In this document: positions 32,500 to 41,900 of the stretch, piece after piece
How positions within the stretch are numbered: the first letter of the stretch is position 1
Layout: each line of letters starts with the position of its first letter
From: Bacilli bacterium
GTDB lineage: Bacteria > Bacillota_I > Bacilli_A > RF39 > UBA660
Direction: 5' to 3'
NCBI GenBank assembly: GCA_017435255.1
Contig: JAFSFI010000011.1
Location: forward strand, 1-48,893
Length of the DNA: 48,893 bases
Translations under genes and position numbers: made by a program
Notes under the pieces: model-generated
Database searches by the model: none
Seen by the model: the letters and a program-made list of their open reading frames with translations, nothing else
What the model was told of the DNA's origin: nothing

Positions 32500-33275
32500 C
32501 TTGGATACCCCGTATACATTGTTCCATTAGTTATTATTCCACCAATCCCTTCGGCCTTATACTTTGTCTTCTTTATGATGTTTATAAGATCTATTGGTTT
32601 ACTTTTATCAGCTAGCGCAACCGATGTAGCAACAATTGCAGGATCAAGCGCATGTAAGTTCACTCTCTTAGGACTACTTGCAAAATTGGCTCCTGCCCTA
32701 ATAAGTTCCTCATAATCAGACTGACATGCACCTGCAATTATTATCAGTTTATCATGAGAACTTTCATACTTTCTAGCCATTTTTACAGCCTGAGCAAAGT
32801 TCTTGCTATTTTTATAACTATCAATATCATTTGATTTTCCACTTTTTTTGTAAAAAACATCATGTCCAGTTATAACAACTATATCCGGATGTAAATCTTC
32901 TAGGTATTTATTTATTTCTAACGGCATTTCATCTTCTTTCAAATTAACGCCGTAGGCCATTATTTTTAACTTCTTATAAAAATTCATACACCTTTCTAAA
33001 TATTCGATATCCCCATCAAAATGTAAGACTTTTCCTGGTAAATAGAAATATTCGTTTCTATCTAGACTTATAGTAGTGTTTATTCGATCAAAAACATCGT
33101 TATCATCTATTTGAGCATTTTCAACCAACTTCAAATCATCCATATTACTATCCGCACACAACCTTACATTAAGGCCTTTTAAATATGCTGTTTTTTCATT
33201 AACTTCAACAATTTTAAAAACAATGTCATTATCATAAGACTTTCTAGTAACCAAATCGCCAATTTTAAAAAACAT
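32496..33275 (-). CDS. yabG: YabG, sporulation-specific protease
   Basis: Cysteine-type protease of the mother cell that trims spore coat proteins (and pre-pro-SleC/CspBA in clostridia). The 259-residue protein has the N-terminal SH3-like region FFKIGDLVTRKSYDND, VVITGHDVFYKK, KLIIIAGACQSDYEELIRAG (candidate nucleophile Cys) and FASSPKRVNLHALDP. These are the YabG family blocks; slightly shorter than Bacillus YabG (~290). Gene order rsmA-yabG-veg is the Bacillus order. Confidence 0.93.
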   Translation of the reverse strand: MFFKIGDLVTRKSYDNDIVFKIVEVNEKTAYLKGLNVRLCADSNMDDLKLVENAQIDDNDVFDRINTTISLDRNEYFYLPGKVLHFDGDIEYLERCMNFYKKLKIMAYGVNLKEDEMPLEINKYLEDLHPDIVVITGHDVFYKKSGKSNDIDSYKNSKNFAQAVKMARKYESSHDKLIIIAGACQSDYEELIRAGANFASSPKRVNLHALDPAIVATSVALADKSKPIDLINIIKKTKYKAEGIGGIITNGTMYTGYPR

Positions 33276-33349
33276 ATAATCATCCTCAAATAATTATATG
33301 TTTTTATTCTTGTTTTATTATCAATTTGTTATTTAATATCTCTATAAGC

Positions 33350-34174
33350 TTATAAATTATTACTAATGTCAATAAAAATATCTATACTTAATTGCTCGGC
33401 ACGAGCAGTTAAATCGTATCCGTATTTTTTCAAAATAAGTTCGATTTTTTCTAAATCATATGATTTTAAATTATTGCGCAAGTTTTTCCTTTTTTGATTG
33501 AAACTATCTTTGACTAAGCTATAAAATTTATCTAAATTATTGGTTTTTATCTTTTCTTTCTTTACAAATTCTACTACTTCGCTGTCAACATTGGGCTTCG
33601 GTACAAAAACATTACGACTAACATCCATTATTTTGTGTATATCAAAATGGTACTGTAAAAAAACACTCAATGAATTATAATGTTTTGTATTAACCTTAGC
33701 GCTAAAGCGCTCTCCAACTTCTTTTTGAACCATAACCACCATTTTATCTATATCTATATCTTGTTCTATTACTTTAGTAATGATTGGAGTAGTTATGTAA
33801 TACGGAAGATTAGCAACTAAATATAAATGCTTATAATTGTATTTTTTTAGTTCTTTTTTCAAATCGACCTGAAGAAAGTCCTCAAAAACAATATCTACAT
33901 TGTTAAATTCTCGCAAATTATTCTTTAAAATCTTTTCTAAAGTTTTGTCAATTTCAAAACATAAAACGCGATTAGCTTTAGCACATAATTTATAGGTTAG
34001 TGCTCCACTTCCTGGACCAACTTCTATCACCAAACTATCTTCTTTAATATCGGTCTTCTTAATTATGTTATCAATTATATTTTCATCAACAATAAAATTT
34101 TGACCGAATTTTTTTTTAAAATTAAACTCATGCTCTTTTAAAATTTTATTTGCTTCTACCGGCGAATATTTCAT
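33350..34174 (-). CDS. rsmA: RsmA/KsgA, 16S rRNA dimethyladenosine transferase
   Basis: Dimethylates A1518 and A1519 in 16S rRNA late in 30S assembly. The 274-residue protein has KKFGQNFIVDENI near 18-30, the SAM motif EVGPGSGALT (~51-60), and the NLPYY catalytic motif (~122-126). The C-terminal small domain is complete. The ATG follows AAGGAGG. rnmV, which precedes it in Bacillus, is missing; a 3D-domain gene takes its place upstream. Confidence 0.97.
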   Translation of the reverse strand: MKYSPVEANKILKEHEFNFKKKFGQNFIVDENIIDNIIKKTDIKEDSLVIEVGPGSGALTYKLCAKANRVLCFEIDKTLEKILKNNLREFNNVDIVFEDFLQVDLKKELKKYNYKHLYLVANLPYYITTPIITKVIEQDIDIDKMVVMVQKEVGERFSAKVNTKHYNSLSVFLQYHFDIHKIMDVSRNVFVPKPNVDSEVVEFVKKEKIKTNNLDKFYSLVKDSFNQKRKNLRNNLKSYDLEKIELILKKYGYDLTARAEQLSIDIFIDISNNL

Positions 34175-34189
34175 AATACCTCCTTACTA

Positions 34190-34215
34190 TAAAAAAAGTA
34201 CATTTCTGTACTTTT
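34190..34215 (-). terminator. Terminator of the 3D-domain gene
   Basis: Minus-strand AAAAGTACA (34215-34207), loop GAAA, TGTACTTTT (34202-34194), then T-run. It sits between this gene and rsmA. Confidence 0.8.
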
Positions 34216-34789
34216 ACCATCCCCATCTTACTACTTCATATGCTACATTTTGTCTACCAAAAGATATAGAACTTCTTTCACTAGGCATCAAAAGATCCAT
34301 TAATGTACCTTTTATAACGCCTCCTCTATCCAATACTATTGCAACCATCTCTTCTGATAATCTATTACCAGTAACTTTTACTATAGTACCACAAGGAATG
34401 CTCTTATCTGCTGCGACTATTCTAATCATACCATAATCGTTATCTTGAAAATAAATGTTACCATTTCTTACATCGTTTCTTGGTGGGCAAGAAACTTTTC
34501 CTGTACAACCAACGCAATCTGGCCCATATCCTGTCATAGTACCATTAAATATAACAGGATTAGTTTTCCCATATTGTAATACTTCTTGTATATTGCTCGC
34601 ATATATAGTTTCTACAACCTCAGGGTTATATTTTGATACCAAATGTACCGCCTGAATAGAATTAATACTGCTAACATTGTATGTAATTAACTCCTCTTTC
34701 TTGTTGCCGCTTACAATTATTAAAAACATAACAACAAGAAACGCTATGACGCAAAGTTGATTTCTAACCATATATAAAATGTTTTTCAT
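34214..34789 (-). CDS. 3D-domain cell-wall protein (YabE C-terminal-like)
   Basis: Predicted exported lytic transglycosylase-like (double-psi barrel) domain acting on peptidoglycan. The 191-residue protein has one N-terminal hydrophobic helix (about 10-27) and a C-terminal 3D domain (~95-191) with TGYGPDCVGCTGKVSC, PCGTIVKVTG and VLDRGGVIKGTLMDLLMPS. The G5 and DUF348 repeats of Bacillus YabE are absent, so only the catalytic end is kept. The ATG at 34789 follows GAGG; the frame reaches 34813 without a better site. It lies between tatD and rsmA, as yabE does. Confidence 0.88.
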   Translation of the reverse strand: MKNILYMVRNQLCVIAFLVVMFLIIVSGNKKEELITYNVSSINSIQAVHLVSKYNPEVVETIYASNIQEVLQYGKTNPVIFNGTMTGYGPDCVGCTGKVSCPPRNDVRNGNIYFQDNDYGMIRIVAADKSIPCGTIVKVTGNRLSEEMVAIVLDRGGVIKGTLMDLLMPSERSSISFGRQNVAYEVVRWGW

Positions 34790-34828
34790 ACTTTCGACCT
34801 CATCTTTACACACTTAATAATAGCACAC

Positions 34829-35581
34829 TCATATTTTTAAGTCAAATATTCTCGAAACATTGCTAGAGGTAATGTTTTCCACATCTTTTGTGGATATTTT
34901 TTTTATTTCAGAAATTTTTTTCGCAATTATGGGGATATATTTCGGATAATTTATTTCTCCTCTATGCGGTGTGGGAGCAAGATATGGACTGTCGGTTTCT
35001 AAAACAACGTTGTTTAAATTAATTGTTTTAATTACTTCAGGCAACCTACTATTTTTAAATGTTAATACACCACCAACACCCAAAACATATCCAAGCTTTA
35101 TATATAATTTGGCCGTTTCCAAACTTCCACTAAAACAATGAATAACACCTTTTAGTTTATGTTCTTTTAATGTATTATAAGTATCCTCAAAGGCCTCTCT
35201 AGAATGTATTACTACAGGAAGAGCTAGTTTTTCTGCTAGTTCTAGTTGCTTTTTAAAAAAGTATAACTGCTTTTCCTTGTTTTCTTTGCCATAATAATAA
35301 TCTAATCCTATTTCACCTACACCCAATACTTTGTTATTACTTGTTATTAAAGTTTCTAACCAAATAATATCATCATCCGTTAGCTCGATAACTTCACTAG
35401 GATGAAAACCAATGGTAGTATATACATTTTCAAAGCAACTAGATATTTCTAAAGCCTCAGTAATTCCTTTTTTATCACATCCAGAAATGACTAGTTTTTG
35501 TACATTTGCATCCGTTGCTTCTTTAATAATTTTTTTAACATCATCTTCTTTATTTAAATGTAAATGTGTATCTATATACAT
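34829..35581 (-). CDS. tatD: TatD-family metal-dependent DNase
   Basis: TIM-barrel metallo-hydrolase with 3'-5' exonuclease activity. The 250-residue protein has DTHLHLN (metal His pair, residues 4-10), TIGFHPSEV, GEIGLDYYYG (metal Glu), VIHSREA, GVIHCFSGS and LETDSPYLAP (catalytic Asp). All TatD motifs are present in order. It follows metG by 58 bp, with the metG terminator between; the metG-tatD-yabE order is as in Bacillus. Confidence 0.95.
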   Translation of the reverse strand: MYIDTHLHLNKEDDVKKIIKEATDANVQKLVISGCDKKGITEALEISSCFENVYTTIGFHPSEVIELTDDDIIWLETLITSNNKVLGVGEIGLDYYYGKENKEKQLYFFKKQLELAEKLALPVVIHSREAFEDTYNTLKEHKLKGVIHCFSGSLETAKLYIKLGYVLGVGGVLTFKNSRLPEVIKTINLNNVVLETDSPYLAPTPHRGEINYPKYIPIIAKKISEIKKISTKDVENITSSNVSRIFDLKI

Positions 35582-35607
35582 AATTTCACCCTCTACAAAT
35601 TATATTA

Positions 35608-35641
35608 TAACAAAAAACTATTGATTAGTTATCAATAGTTT
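35608..35641 (-). terminator. Terminator of metG
   Basis: Minus-strand AAACTATTGAT (35641-35631), loop AACTA, ATCAATAGTTT (35625-35615), then T-run. It overlaps the metG stop. Confidence 0.85.
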
Positions 35642-37190
35642 AATTGTTTGATCCGATTTCCTTTAATTTTTCTTCCTTGTCTATGCGTTGAAATATTGGC
35701 TTAGGAGCAGAAGTATTATATATATTAGATTCATTATAAACACAATTATCATCTGTAATATTTATTTGTCTCATTATTTCTGCGCTCGTATCAGGAAGAA
35801 ATGGAGATAAAGATATAGCACACACTCTTATTGACTCTAATAAATTATATATTACTGTTTCAAGTCTATCTTTACTACTATCGTCTTTTGCTAAAACCCA
35901 AGGCGTCGTATCATCAATGTATTTATTAGTTTTTCTTAAAACATCAAATATTTCATCTAATGCTGCACCAATTTCTAGTCTACTCATCTTATCTTCTAAT
36001 TTTAACTCTAATCTATTTATACTATCTATAAGTTCTACATCAATCTCATCTTTTATTTTATTATTTTCCACATGTCCATCAAAATATTTGTTTGCCATTG
36101 ATATGGTTCTATTTACTAAATTACCTAAAATGTTAGCCAAATCACTGTTAATTCTTTCTATTAATAATTCATAAGTAAGATTTCCATCATTAGCATAAGG
36201 AATTTCGTGTAACACATAATACCTAACTGCATCCACACCAAAATAATTTACCAAATCATCCGCATACATAATATTCCCTTTAGATTTGCTCATCTTATCA
36301 TTTCCAAACAATAACCAAGGATGACCAAATATTTGTTTTGGTAACGGAATATCCAAAGACATCAAGAAGCAGGGCCAATATATTGTATGAAATCTAATTA
36401 TATCTTTACCGATTAAATGTAGATCTGCAGGCCAATACTTGTGAAATTCGTCACTAGGGTTATCAACATCATATCCAATGTTAGTAATGTAATTAGTAAG
36501 AGCATCCAGCCAAACATAAACAACATGTTTTGGATCAAAATCAACAGGAATCCCCCATTTGAAAGATGTCCTAGAAACACACAAGTCTTGTAAACCCGGT
36601 TTTATAAAATTGTTAATCATCTCGTTTTTTCTAGAATCTGGTTTTATAAATTCAGGATGTTTTTCATAATAATCTACTAGTCTATCTTGATATTTTGATA
36701 ATCTAAAGAAATAGGCTTCCTCACTTGCGTGTTCTACTTCCCTTCCACAATCAGGACATTTTCCGTCTACTAATTGACTTTCGGTAAAAAACGATTCACA
36801 AGGGGTACAATAAAGGCCTTCATATTTCCCTAAGTATATATCACCTTTATCATACATTTTTTTAAATATTTTTTGAACTTGTTTTTCATGGATAGGATCC
36901 GTTGTTCTAACAAATTTATCGTAACTAGTATTCATTACTCCCCAAATTCTTTTAATCTCCGTTGCTACTTCGTCAACAAATTCCTGAGGGGTTACCCCTT
37001 TTTCTTTAGCTTTTAATTCTATTTTTTCACCATGCTCATCCGTTCCAGTTTGAAAATAAACATCAAATCCCTTCTGTCTTTTATACCTTGCAATAGCATC
37101 TGCTAGAACAATCTCATACGTATTTCCAATATGAGGTTTTCCCGAAGTATAAGCAATAGCCGTTGAAATATAATACTTTTCTTTTTCCAT
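35640..37190 (-). CDS. metG: Methionyl-tRNA synthetase
   Basis: Charges tRNA-Met. The 516-residue enzyme has the class I HIGH box as PHIGNTYEIV near 19-28, a four-Cys zinc knuckle (CTPC and CPDC, ~127-146) and KMSKSKGN near 300. It lacks the C-terminal EMAP-like tRNA-binding domain found in longer MetRS. The ATG at 37190 follows AGAGGG. The frame is open 24 codons further, to an ATG at 37262 that overlaps a short upstream ORF, so a longer form is possible. A T-box riboswitch upstream indicates control by uncharged tRNA-Met. Confidence 0.96.
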   Translation of the reverse strand: MEKEKYYISTAIAYTSGKPHIGNTYEIVLADAIARYKRQKGFDVYFQTGTDEHGEKIELKAKEKGVTPQEFVDEVATEIKRIWGVMNTSYDKFVRTTDPIHEKQVQKIFKKMYDKGDIYLGKYEGLYCTPCESFFTESQLVDGKCPDCGREVEHASEEAYFFRLSKYQDRLVDYYEKHPEFIKPDSRKNEMINNFIKPGLQDLCVSRTSFKWGIPVDFDPKHVVYVWLDALTNYITNIGYDVDNPSDEFHKYWPADLHLIGKDIIRFHTIYWPCFLMSLDIPLPKQIFGHPWLLFGNDKMSKSKGNIMYADDLVNYFGVDAVRYYVLHEIPYANDGNLTYELLIERINSDLANILGNLVNRTISMANKYFDGHVENNKIKDEIDVELIDSINRLELKLEDKMSRLEIGAALDEIFDVLRKTNKYIDDTTPWVLAKDDSSKDRLETVIYNLLESIRVCAISLSPFLPDTSAEIMRQINITDDNCVYNESNIYNTSAPKPIFQRIDKEEKLKEIGSNN

Positions 37191-37261
37191 AATATCCCTC
37201 TTTCTATTTATTTGTAGGTCCAAATGCACCGTTTCATTCAGAATTTGATTAAACAACATCA

Positions 37262-37297
37262 TCAGTTTTTAAATATCTTGCAAGTGTTTCTTGACAT
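37262..37297 (-). CDS. Putative 11-codon upstream ORF before metG
   Basis: Directly after the T-box terminator, GGAGGTG and a 4-nt spacer lead to an ATG reading MSRNTCKIFKN and a TGA stop. The stop overlaps (TGATG) the ATG of the extended metG frame. The ribosome-binding site is the strongest in the region, stronger than that of metG itself. No family is recognisable in so short a peptide; it may be a leader peptide, or the GGAGG may be a remnant. Existence of translation is inferred. Confidence 0.35.
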   Translation of the reverse strand: MSRNTCKIFKN

Positions 37298-37309
37298 AGA
37301 ACACCTCCA

Positions 37310-37538
37310 AAAATAAAACACGGTAATCATCACTCTAAGGACGAATTACCGTGTTACCACCTTATTTCATAGTAAAACTATGCACTCAAAACATTAACGC
37401 TGTTAACGTATCATTCTACATATCGAATGATAAGACTCCGGAACCATTTTCTATAATTTCCATACTTTTTTCCACCAAACAAAAGCTCTCTATAATGAAA
37501 TAATTACGTCTCTTTCCATCAAAGTCATAATAAATATG
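37310..37538 (-). promoter_or_regulatory. T-box riboswitch controlling metG
   Basis: The minus-strand leader contains the T-box sequence AAGGTGGTAACACGG (37363-37349), followed by an 11-bp terminator stem AACACGGTAAT / ATTACCGTGTT (37355-37345, 37327-37317) and a T-rich run. GTCCTT in the terminator loop can pair with AAGG of the T-box to form the antiterminator. Upstream are a long Stem I with TTTGGTGGAA in its distal part and two small hairpins (37409-37432 and 37369-37383). An AUG (37447-37445) sits in the expected specifier loop near the Stem I base. Uncharged tRNA-Met should open metG expression. Confidence 0.92.
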
Positions 37539-37544
37539 TATAAC

Positions 37545-37573
37545 ATTATAACACCTTTATTATCATTCTTCAA
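37545..37573 (-). promoter_or_regulatory. Promoter of the metG T-box transcript
   Basis: Minus strand TTGAAG (37573-37568), 17-bp spacer, TATAAT (37550-37545). The -35 lies inside the last codons of spoVT. Transcription should start near 37538, just before Stem I. Confidence 0.7.
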
Positions 37574-38093
37574 TATGTTTTCCAAAAAATTGTGATGCAA
37601 TTTGTGCTGTTTTCTCTTCAAGTTCCCCTAAACTTTCTTCTGTAGATAAAATTATAATTAATCCAATTGAATCTCCATTTGAAATTATTGTATTAATAAT
37701 ATAACTACATTTTTCACTTTTATAATTGACTATATTTAAATCTTTTATATCATCCTCTTTAATATTCACGCGATTATTTATACACTCTTCAAGGTATGAA
37801 CTTATTGGCTGCATTAAATACTCTTTTTTTAAAGCACCCGCACACGCAATCACATTATCCCTATCAGTTATGATAATATCTTTTTTTAATGCATTATAAA
37901 TCGAATCAACATATACTTCAGCAAAATGAGATAAATTGTTCATAGAAGAATGTTTTTTTAATGCCACCATATCCTTGTCTACAAATATTTCTAATGAGGT
38001 ACCATCTTTTATTCCAAGAGTTCTTCGTATCTCTTTAGGTATGACAACTCTACCCAAATCATCAATTCTTCTTACTACGCCAGTTGTTTCCAT
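37563..38093 (-). CDS. spoVT: SpoVT, forespore AbrB-type regulator
   Basis: Transcription regulator that tunes sigma-G genes in the forespore. The 176-residue protein has an AbrB/SpoVT swapped-hairpin DNA-binding domain (1-~53: TGVVRRIDDLGRVVIPKEIR) and a C-terminal GAF-like domain (~58-176). This two-domain layout distinguishes SpoVT from AbrB. The ATG is preceded by GAGAGGGAAA. It lies downstream of mfd, as in Bacillus, but with one unknown gene between. A perfect 17-bp palindrome lies ~110 nt upstream. Confidence 0.97.
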   Translation of the reverse strand: METTGVVRRIDDLGRVVIPKEIRRTLGIKDGTSLEIFVDKDMVALKKHSSMNNLSHFAEVYVDSIYNALKKDIIITDRDNVIACAGALKKEYLMQPISSYLEECINNRVNIKEDDIKDLNIVNYKSEKCSYIINTIISNGDSIGLIIILSTEESLGELEEKTAQIASQFFGKHIEE

Positions 38094-38202
38094 TGGTTTT
38101 CCCTCTCTTTCACAATTTAGTATCTGTTGTGAATAAAAAATTATACCTACTACAAACAGTTTCTTATAAGTAAATTATAATCTTTTTAACGGGATATTTC
38201 CT

Positions 38203-38219
38203 TTGGTAAATTTTACCAA
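38203..38219. promoter_or_regulatory. 17-bp palindrome upstream of spoVT
   Basis: TTGGTAAA-T-TTTACCAA is a perfect dyad with a single central base, 110-126 nt before the spoVT start and outside any terminator. Such compact dyads are typical of dimeric repressor sites. No second copy was noticed in the window. Autoregulation by SpoVT or another regulator is a guess. Confidence 0.35.
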
Positions 38220-38230
38220 TAAAACTTTAA

Positions 38231-38255
38231 AATAAAAAAACCCAAATTATGGGTT
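38231..38255 (-). terminator. Terminator of the mfd-linked unknown gene
   Basis: Minus-strand AACCCA (38255-38250), loop TAATT, TGGGTT (38244-38239), then a T-run. It overlaps the stop codon. Confidence 0.75.
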
Positions 38256-38913
38256 ATTTATCCGTTTTCTTTTTAACCTTTGAACCACTACCTAGAACAC
38301 TTGAATTTCTAGATAAATCTAAATACTTCTGATATGTCTCTTCTGAAATGTTTTTAAGCGTCATACTGCGAAGCTTACTTTCTTGAATTACGCGGGTTGA
38401 TATTCTTTTTGAAAAATCAACATTGATCATTTGAAGAAGCTCTTGTTGCATCTCTTCACTTGCACAAGGATATAATCTAACTAAGTCCTCATACAAGTTA
38501 ACTTCCGAATTTGTTTGCACCGCTAATAATACGTTTTCGTTAAACGTATTATCATTATCATCAATATGTTGGTGATATTGCTTCAAATATGTTTTTCTTA
38601 TTTCTTTTCCTTTAGATTGTTCAACATAATCATCATTATTTTTGAATTTATCATCTATCACAGCATTTATGTCATCTAACAAAGCATTTTTTGTTTTACT
38701 TAATAACTGTTTTAATTCTTCTTCATCATAGTCAACAGAATACTTCTCATACATTTTTTTTAACGATGATAGAACCTTTGCAAATTCCATCATAACAATG
38801 TGTTTAGTAGCCAATGTCAAAGCATCATTATTGTTAGATAAATCCATCTGTAATTTATTTAAAAATATAGTTTGATTTTTCTCACTAAACATTTCATTTA
38901 TATCAATGTCCAT
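38254..38913 (-). CDS. Unknown helical protein between mfd and spoVT
   Basis: I do not recognise this 219-residue protein. It is soluble (no signal peptide or membrane helix), acidic in the first two thirds with predicted long helices (about 1-95 and 130-170), and ends in a basic tail KVKKKTDK. There is one cysteine (near 151). It lies 64 bp after mfd and before spoVT, where many Firmicutes have nothing or a PrsA-type foldase; no foldase motif is present. The ATG follows AGGTG. A role linked to transcription repair or sporulation is only suggested by position. Confidence 0.85.
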   Translation of the reverse strand: MDIDINEMFSEKNQTIFLNKLQMDLSNNNDALTLATKHIVMMEFAKVLSSLKKMYEKYSVDYDEEELKQLLSKTKNALLDDINAVIDDKFKNNDDYVEQSKGKEIRKTYLKQYHQHIDDNDNTFNENVLLAVQTNSEVNLYEDLVRLYPCASEEMQQELLQMINVDFSKRISTRVIQESKLRSMTLKNISEETYQKYLDLSRNSSVLGSGSKVKKKTDK

Positions 38914-38977
38914 ATATACACCTATCTTCTATTATTTATAGATTTATATTATCAAATATATTACCTTCCGTCAATAT

Positions 38978-41900
38978 TTAGGCTTTGTCACTAAACTTAA
39001 TTTCTTTAAGTAAGTCTACCAAATAATATAAATAATGTTTTTCTAACTTTAATGTATCCAAAACTATTATTAGCCTATTGTTTTTAAACATAAACCTAAA
39101 CATATTTGAAATTTTATAAGCATCCTCAAATAATTTTTCACCATCTACTCTGCTAGAATTCTCTACATCAAAAATTATTTCAACAAAATTCTTAGTTTCT
39201 CTTACACTCTCTACATGATTAATTTTAGCTAATTTTTCAAACCACTCTTCATACATATAAACAATTAATGTTTCACTCAGTCTTCCAAATCTATCCTCCA
39301 ATTCTTCTTTTACTTGAAGTAATTTTTCGTATGAGTCAATCTCATTAATTTTTTTATGAATTTCTATTTTCAGTTCGTTTTCTTCTACATATTTATCATC
39401 AATATGCGTTTCAACTTCTATCAACGGTTTTGTATCAACAGTTTGTTCTTCTTCAACAGGCTCCCCTTTTAAACGATTTATCTCATCATTTAATATTTTC
39501 ATATATAAATCAATACCTACATTGTCAATAAAACCAGCTTGTTCACTTCCTAATATATCACCAGCACCACGAATTGATAAATCCCTAGTAGCAATAGAAA
39601 ACCCGCTACCAAGCTCAGTAAATTCTTTAATGACTTTTAATCGCTTCATTGCTGTTTCAGTCAATATTTTGTTTTTGTTATACATTAAATAAGCATATGC
39701 TATCTTATCACTTCTACCTACACGACCTCGTATTTGATACAATTGACTAAGACCAAATTTATCAGCATCAATGATAATTAACGTATTAACATTTGGAATA
39801 TCAATACCTGTCTCTATAATTGTTGTACATATTAACACATCAAAATCATGATTAATAAACCTCAACATTATATCTTCTAATTCTTCTTTATTCATCCTTC
39901 CGTGAGCAAAAACAACTCTAGCATCTGGAACAAGGTTAGAAATTTCTCTAGCTTTAGCCTCTATCTTCTCTACACTATTATATAGAAAGAAAACCTGACC
40001 ATTTCTAGACAACTCTTTATAAATAGCATCTTTAATTAATAAGTCATTCTCTTCTATAACGTATGTCTCAACTGGATATCTATTAACTGGAGGTGTTTCA
40101 ATTAAAGAAAGACTTCTAATGCCCATCATAGACATTTGAAGAGTTCTAGGAATAGGAGTTGCAGTAAGAGTTAATACATCAACATTATTCTTATATTGCT
40201 TTATTTTTTCTTTATGAACAACACCAAATCTTTGTTCCTCATCTATTATTAACAAGCCTAAATTACTAGGTTTTATGTCATTACTTAGGATACGATGCGT
40301 ACCAAATAAAATGTCTAACTTACCTTCTTCTAAATCCTTTAATATTTCTTTAGCGCGCTTAGGGGTAGTAAATCGATTTAATACTGCTATATTAACAGGA
40401 AAGTTTTTGAATCTCGCCAAAGCATTATTGTATTGCTGATTAGATAAAATAGTAGTAGGACATAAATATAATACTTGTTTAGAATCAGATACAGCTTTAA
40501 ACATCGCTCTAAAAGCTACTTCAGTTTTACCATAACCAACATCGCCACATAACAGCCTATCCATAGGATGTTTATTTTCCATATCAGACTTTATTTGGTT
40601 AACTGCGATTCTTTGATCTACAGTCAAATCATGTTGAAATTCATCTTCGAATAAAGATTGCAATTCGCCATCAATACTAAAAGCATAACCCTCTTGCATC
40701 TCTCTTGAAGCATAAAGTTTAATTAAATCAGCAGCAATTTCCCGAACTTTATTCCTAACTCTTAATTTAGTCTTAGCCCATTCAGTTCCACCCAATTTAT
40801 GAACTTTAGGAATCATGCCTTCTTTTCCTGTATATTTATTTATTAGTTCTATTTTTTCCACCGGAATATATAACTTATCTTTACCATCATATAGTAATTC
40901 TAAATAGTCTTTCTTCAATCCTCCTTTAGATAATGTTTTTATACCATTATAAACACCAATTCCATGAACATTATGAACTACGTAATCTCCAATATTAAGA
41001 TTATTTATATTTTTTATTTTTGACGAATATTTAAAAGTAGTTTTATATTTATTTTTATTAGTACTCTTATTAAAAAGTTCTTTTTCAGTTAAAAATATAT
41101 AATTTTCATATATAAAACCTTGGTTTAAAGGAATACTAGATATATTCAACTTATTTAATAAAATTTGACCCTCTTTAATAAATTCATGCTCAATATCAAC
41201 AAACTTCAAAAAACTTTTAATTTGATAATCTTTTAAGCATATGACAATGGTTTTACCACCACTTAAATTAATCTTAATATATTCCTTTATGACATCTATA
41301 TTTTCATGAAAAGAATCTATAGTAGAAACATCAAATTTCAGTTTCTTGTTGTTTTTAAATTTAACTGAATCAGAAGCAAAAGTGTTATATAATATACAAC
41401 CATCTGGAATTTTATCTAATGAAAACATCAAGTTTCTAGACACTTGATTATTTCTAGATAAATAGTCGTGTATATCTTCAATTAATTTTAAATAAGATGC
41501 TTCTAGTTGAGAATAATCTTTAACTACAGTAATAGGATCGTTTAAATAATTAGAAATATTTTCGGGGTTGTTAATTATATTAAACTTCTTATTTAAATCG
41601 TTTTCTATATCACCAAAAAATTCTGTATTTGGATATATTGTTACTTCTTCAATACTCTCTATTGACTTTTGTGTATTAGTATCAAATATACGTATAGACT
41701 CTATTTCATCTCCAAAAAATTCTAAACGTACTGCATCATGATAACCTAAAGGAAATATATCTATAACGAATCCTCTTATGCCAACATCTCCAGTTCTAGT
41801 AACAGTAGTTTCACGCACATATCCTATATTTAGTAATTTACTGATTAATTCATCTCGTTCAAAAACATCGCCAGTTTTTATATGAAGAATATTATTCACA

